From: Palsa-504 sp963808315
Lineage (GTDB): Bacteria; Actinomycetota; Actinomycetes; Streptosporangiales; Streptosporangiaceae
Length of the DNA: 64,000 nt
Direction of reading: 5' to 3'
NCBI GenBank assembly: GCA_963808315.1
Contig: CAWEFK010000037.1
Location: forward strand, 27,214-91,213
A program made the translations under genes and the position numbers. The notes under the pieces were generated by a model. That model had not been told where the DNA came from. It worked only from the letters and a program-made list of their open reading frames with translations, and searched no databases. This document shows positions 60,145 through 64,000 of this stretch, in pieces. Position 1 is the first letter of the stretch; every line of letters starts with the position of its first letter.

Positions 60145-61593
60145 ATGGACATCCCCCCGCCGGGGCCGGAACTGAGCTGCGACGTCGCGATCGTGGGCGG
60201 CGGGACCGCGGGCACGATGGCGGCGATCACCGCCGCCGAGCGGGGTGCCTCGGTGCTGCTCCTGGACAAGGCGCACGTCCGCCACTCCGGTGCCCTGGCC
60301 ATGGGCATGGACGGCGTGAACAACGCGGTCATCCCGGGCCGGGCCACACCGGAGGATTACGTCGCCGAGATCACCCGGGCCAACGACGGCATCATCAACC
60401 AGCGCACCGTGTACCAGACCGCCTCCCGCGGCTATGACATGGTGCGGCGCCTGGAGCGGTACGGAGTGAAGTTCGCCAAGGATGCCCACGGCGAGTACGA
60501 CGTGCGGCGGGTGCACCGGTCCGGCAGTTACGTGCTTCCGATGCCCGAGGGCAAGGACGTCAAGAAGGTGCTCTACCGGGTGCTGCGGCAGCGCTCGGTC
60601 CGCGAGCGCGTCCGGATCGAGAACCGGGTCATGCCGGTCCGGGTGCTGACGGCGGCCGGACGTGCCGTCGGCGTGGCCGGGTTCAACACCCGGACCGGAG
60701 AGTTCGTGACGGTGTCGGCGGGCGCGGTCATCCTCGCCACCGGCGCCTGCGGGCGGCTGGGCCTGCCCGCCAGCGGCTACCTGTACGGAACGTACGAGAA
60801 CCCCACACGGTTCGTGGACTGCGACTACTGGTCCGGGCAGATGATGGCCGAGGTCGCCGGGGAGATCGGCTCGGCCCGCGGGCCGATCTACCTCAAGCTG
60901 ACCCACCTGCCCGAGGAGACCATCTCCGCGCTCGAAGGCATCCTGCACACCACCGAACGGCCCACCCGCGGCACCTTCCACGCCGGCCGGGGGCACGACT
61001 ACCGGACCCACGACGTGGAGATGCACATCTCGGAAATCGGGCTGTGCGGCGGGCATTCCTCCTCCGGCGTGTGGGTGGACGAGAACGCCGCCACCACCGT
61101 GCCCGGCCTGTACGCGGCCGGCGACCTGGCCTGCGTACCGCACAACTACATGATCGGCGCGTTCGTGTTCGGCGACCTGGCCGGCGCGCACGCGAGTGAC
61201 TTCGCGCGCGGCCAGGGCTACCCGGGCAGGCGGGCCGGCCCGGACGCTCCCAGGCCGGCGCCGGACGCGAGCCTGCCGCAGGACCAGGTCGCGGCGGCCC
61301 GCGAGCTGATCTACCGGCCGCTAGGGAACCCGGACGGCCCGCCGCAGGCTCAGGTCGAGTACAAGCTGCGGCGCTTCGTGAACGACTACCTCGCGCCGCC
61401 GAAGACGCAGGCCCGGCTGGACATCGCGCTGGAGACCTTCGACCGGATGACCAAGGAGATCGCCGGGATGGGGGCCAGGACCCCGCACGAGCTGATGCGC
61501 TGCGCCGAGGTCACGTTCATCCGCGACTGCGCGGAGCTGGCCGACGTCCGCGCCTACGCCCGGCGCGCCACCGGGCCGCCGGCGATTCAGTGA
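60145..61593 (+). CDS. Fumarate reductase/APS-reductase-like flavoprotein, probable internal deletion
   Basis: A 482-aa FAD protein: VAIVGGGTAGTMAAITAAERGASV (dinucleotide site), HSGALAMGMDGVNNA, HRSGSYVLPMPEGKD, VILATGACGRLGL, YLYGTYENPT and LYAAGDLACVPHNYM. Members of this group pair with a two-cluster ferredoxin. After YENPT (about residue 225) the sequence jumps to RFVDCDYWSGQMM; relatives as I remember them have about 50 more residues here, so an in-frame deletion is suspected. ATG 60145 is well placed. Substrate unknown. Confidence 0.8.
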   Translation: MDIPPPGPELSCDVAIVGGGTAGTMAAITAAERGASVLLLDKAHVRHSGALAMGMDGVNNAVIPGRATPEDYVAEITRANDGIINQRTVYQTASRGYDMVRRLERYGVKFAKDAHGEYDVRRVHRSGSYVLPMPEGKDVKKVLYRVLRQRSVRERVRIENRVMPVRVLTAAGRAVGVAGFNTRTGEFVTVSAGAVILATGACGRLGLPASGYLYGTYENPTRFVDCDYWSGQMMAEVAGEIGSARGPIYLKLTHLPEETISALEGILHTTERPTRGTFHAGRGHDYRTHDVEMHISEIGLCGGHSSSGVWVDENAATTVPGLYAAGDLACVPHNYMIGAFVFGDLAGAHASDFARGQGYPGRRAGPDAPRPAPDASLPQDQVAAARELIYRPLGNPDGPPQAQVEYKLRRFVNDYLAPPKTQARLDIALETFDRMTKEIAGMGARTPHELMRCAEVTFIRDCAELADVRAYARRATGPPAIQ

Positions 61594-61750
61594 ATGCGGC
61601 ATCGTACCGGAAAGAACCGGTAGAAAGCCGCATCCACTGACTCGGGATGGTCAGGCGGACACGTGGACGGGCACCACTTCGGATAGGCCGGGTCGGCTAA
61701 CCAGGCCCGCAGGCGCCTCGCGTGTATCTTGATGAGCCGAGGAGGAGCCG

Positions 61751-62359
61751 ATGATATTCGGGAACCGGACCGAGGACCCGGGCGAATCCGAGACCGGCCG
61801 CCTGGAAGCCTTCAGCGACGGCGTGCTCGCGGTGATCATCACGATCATGGCCCTGGAGCTGAAGGCCCCGGCCGGCGGTGACTTCCGTAGCCTGCGCGAT
61901 CGGCTCCCGGCGCTGCTGGTCTACATCCTGAGCTTTACGTTCGTGGGAATCTACTGGAACAACCACCATCACCTGCTGCGCGCCGCCCGCCGGGTGACGG
62001 CGGGAGTGATGTGGGCCAACCTGCACCTGCTGTTCTGGCTGTCGCTCATCCCGGTGCTGACCGAGTGGATCGGCGAGCACTACGAGAAGACGGCCCCGGC
62101 GGCGACCTACGGCGTGGTCTGCCTGGGTGCCGCGGTGGCGTTCACGCTTCTGGTCCAGGCGATCATCCGGGCCGACGGCCGCTCCTCGCTGGTCGCGACG
62201 GCCATCGGCAGCGATGTCAAGGGCCGGATCTCGCTGGCGGCCTACGCGGCCGCGACCGGGCTGGCCTTCGTGACCCCCTGGATCTCCTACGCCCTGCTGG
62301 TGGCGGTGGCGGTGATGTGGTTCGTGCCCGACCGCCGCCTCGACCGGCGGCAGGCCTAG
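61751..62359 (+). CDS. TMEM175-family (DUF1211) membrane protein, putative K+ channel
   Basis: A 202-aa protein with about six helices. The RLEAFSDGVLAVIITIMAL start carries the RxxxFSDG signature of TMEM175, and YWNNHHHLLRA and MWANLHLLFWLSLIP follow as expected. Bacterial relatives are tetrameric K+-permeable channels. GAGGAGGAG precedes ATG 61751. It stands alone. Confidence 0.87.
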   Translation: MIFGNRTEDPGESETGRLEAFSDGVLAVIITIMALELKAPAGGDFRSLRDRLPALLVYILSFTFVGIYWNNHHHLLRAARRVTAGVMWANLHLLFWLSLIPVLTEWIGEHYEKTAPAATYGVVCLGAAVAFTLLVQAIIRADGRSSLVATAIGSDVKGRISLAAYAAATGLAFVTPWISYALLVAVAVMWFVPDRRLDRRQA

Positions 62360-62457
62360 CTCCCGCCACGGTGCCGCGGCTCATCGGCGGCCGTGCGGGT
62401 CGGATGCTGCCTTCAGCGGGGCGGGCCGGCGCCGGGGGCAGAGAGTGCTTATCGGGG

Positions 62458-62659
62458 GATCGCCGGTCCCTGGGAACGGCACGAGGTGGCCAAGCGCTTC
62501 GAGGATCACAAGATCCTCATCCATCCCGAACTCGGCGCGATCGACCAGTCGCAGGCGCTGCTCGTGCTGACCGCGCCGCCGCGCACGCAAGGGTACGAGA
62601 AGCTGCAGCTACTCGCCGTGCTCGGCCACGAGCACTTCACCGACGCCGGCCGCGGCTAG
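62458..62659 (+). pseudogene. Fragment of an XRE/MmyB-type regulator
   Basis: A C-terminal piece of the MmyB-like ligand domain: WERHEVAKRFEDHKILIHPELG, then DQSQALLVLTAPPRTQGYEK and LQLLAVLGHEHF. The HTH half is missing and a short segment between HPELGAID and DQSQ seems lost. Ends at TAG 62657-62659. It is a relic with no visible start. Confidence 0.7.
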
Positions 62660-62684
62660 GGCCGCCGCTAGGGCCGCCGGGGGG

Positions 62685-63915
62685 TCACCACCCCGGCGGC
62701 AGGATCGGGGTCCGGCTCAGCTCGGCCTTCGCGATCGAGCGCAGGTGGACCTCGTCGGGGCCGTCGAACAGGCGCATCGCGCGGTGCCAGGCGTACATGG
62801 CCGCCAGCGGCGTGACGTCGGTGACGCCGGCGCCGCCGTGGACCTGGATGGCCCGGTCGATGACCCGGGTGGCGGCGCGCGGGCACCGCGACCTTGGCCA
62901 TGGCGACCAGGTGCCTGGCGGCCTTGTTGCCGTCGACGTCGATGACGTGGCTGGCGTGGTGGCACAGCAGCCGGGCCTGCTCGATCTCGAGCCGGGACTC
63001 GGCGATCTGCTCGCGCACCACGCCCTGGTCGGCCAGCGGGCCGCCGAAGGCGACCCGCTCCTTGGCCCGCTGCACCAGCAGCGCCAGGGCCCGCTCGGCC
63101 GCGCCCAGCGCTCGCATGCAGTGATGAATCCGGCCGGGACCGAGCCGGGCCTGGGCGGCCGCGAAGCCGCCGCCGTCGTCGCCGATGACGTTGGTGACGG
63201 GCACGCGGACGCCGGAGAACACGACCTCGGCGTGGCCGTGCTGGTCGTAGTGGCCGAGCACGGGATAGTCGCGGACCACGGTGACGCCCGGAGTGTCGCG
63301 GGGGACGAGCACCATCGTCTGCTGGCGGTGCGCCGGGGCCGCGGGGTCGGTCTTGCCCATGAGGATGAAGAACGCGCAGCGGGGATCCATGGCGCCGCTG
63401 GTCCACCACTTGCGCCCGTTGATGACATACTCGTCGCCGTCCCGGTCGATCCGGGTGGCGATGTTGGTGGCGTCGCTGCTGGCGACGTCGGGTTCGGTCA
63501 TCGCGAACCCCGACCGGATCTTCCCGTCGAGCAGGGGCTCGAGCCACTCCTGCTTCTGCTGCTCGCTGCCGAGCAGGTGCAGCAGCTCCATGTTGCCGGT
63601 GTCGGGAGCCTGGCAGTTAATCGCCTCGGGCGCGATGTCCAGGCTCCAGCCGGATAGCTCGGCGATCGGGGCGTACTCGAGCTGGGTGAGCCCGGAGGCG
63701 GCCGGCAGGAACAGGTTCCACAGCCCGTGGGCCCGGGCCTGCTTCTTCAGTTCCTCGACGACCGGCGGGAGGACGTGGCCGTCGGGCCCGGCCGCCCGGC
63801 GGTAGGCCAGGTACTCGGCCTCCGCGGGCAGCACCTGGTCCCGCATGAACGTGACCATGCGGTCCTGCAGCTCGCGAGCCTGGGGACGAGGGGCGGGCAG
63901 GTCATACTCAAGCAC
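62685..63915 (-). CDS. Acyl-CoA dehydrogenase, one frameshift
   Basis: A ~410-aa enzyme. FAMTEPDVASSDATN (FAD/substrate loop), YVINGRKWWTSGAMDPR, VLGHYDQHGHAEVVF, RIHHCMRALGAAERAL and QIAESRLEIEQARLL lie in the frame from GTG 63915. After a one-base change near 62882 the C-terminus is RAATRVIDRAIQVHGGAGVTD, AWHRAMRLFDGPDEVHLRSIAK and ends at 62685. It resembles long-chain or FadE-like dehydrogenases with the WWTSGA motif. It is unrelated in sequence to the one at 24040. Confidence 0.87.
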
Positions 63916-63979
63916 TGAATCCTCCCGGACAAACCGAACGCTGGATCACGGCCGCGGATCCTCGATAAGGATAGGTGCC

Positions 63980-64000
63980 ATGACTCAGACGATGCGGGCC
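63980..64000 (+). CDS. Start of a divergent gene, truncated by window edge
   Basis: ATG at 63980 preceded by AAGGATAG encodes MTQTMRA before the window ends. It is divergent from the acyl-CoA dehydrogenase 64 bp away. No function can be assigned. Confidence 0.45.

Overview
The window is very GC-rich, with dense gene packing, frequent GTG/TTG starts, GTGA/ATGA start-stop overlaps, a mycofactocin locus, a BTAD-type (SARP/AfsR-like) giant regulator and a class II DAHP synthase. It therefore comes from an actinomycete, most plausibly a filamentous soil lineage near Streptosporangiales or Streptomycetales; genus cannot be fixed from sequence alone. I see no rRNA, tRNA, CRISPR array or complete insertion sequence.

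Layout. 1-0.33 kb: 5' part of zwf. 0.4-4.6 kb: an OsmC peroxiredoxin, then a minus-strand mycofactocin operon (mftA-mftB-mftC, an ABM monooxygenase, a mycofactocin-coupled SDR) divergent from mftR, with a perfect 19-bp operator candidate between them; mftD/E/F are not here. 4.6-22 kb: an exopolysaccharide locus behind an AT-rich promoter island. It contains a polyprenyl-phosphate sugar transferase, two sulfotransferases, a family 2 glycosyltransferase, a GH26-like secreted glycosidase, a WecG/TagA/CpsF glycosyltransferase, an APH-like kinase, a PAP2 phosphatase, an O-antigen-ligase-like protein and a flippase joined by a 42-bp coding repeat, a DUF3048 lipoprotein, a Wzz/BY-kinase-like protein lacking its ATPase residues, and a secreted propeller protein. 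Together these suggest a sulfated surface polymer.

22-32 kb: a frameshifted class II DAHP synthase, then a TetR regulator divergent from a six-gene acyl-CoA catabolic operon (acyl-CoA dehydrogenase, carboxyltransferase, acyl-CoA synthetase, MaoC, CitE-like lyase, biotin carboxylase) whose content resembles the M. tuberculosis Rv2498c-Rv2506 branched-chain acyl-CoA cluster. 32-33.3 kb: a second PAP2 paralogue flanked by 45-bp direct repeats. 33.3-44 kb: small housekeeping and regulatory genes (DUF3072, GAF-PAS-GGDEF cyclase, TetR plus a wrecked MFS gene, nucleotidyltransferase, cytochrome b561-like protein, adk, GNAT, HxlR with an MFS exporter, SDR, ABM, ketopantoate reductase-like). 44-50.5 kb: an NlpC/P60 wall hydrolase with propeller-like repeats, a 1042-aa BTAD/NTPase/TPR regulator, a deleted threonine dehydratase, and an ArsR plus two membrane proteins. 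50.7-54.7 kb: PadR with an FtsX-type ABC exporter. 54.7-57.1 kb: a MazG-like pyrophosphohydrolase next to a nuclease-helicase of the DUF2075 group, a candidate defence pair. 57.2-64 kb: thiolase, DUF427, GntR remnant, ferredoxin and flavoprotein pair, TMEM175-like channel, a regulator remnant, an acyl-CoA dehydrogenase and the start of a divergent gene.

A feature of the whole window is patchy frame damage. The polysaccharide locus is almost clean, whereas 22-25 kb, 29-31 kb, 36 kb, 49 kb, 55-57 kb and 59-63 kb hold many single-base frameshifts and several apparent internal deletions in recognisable genes. I cannot separate sequencing error from real decay without reads.
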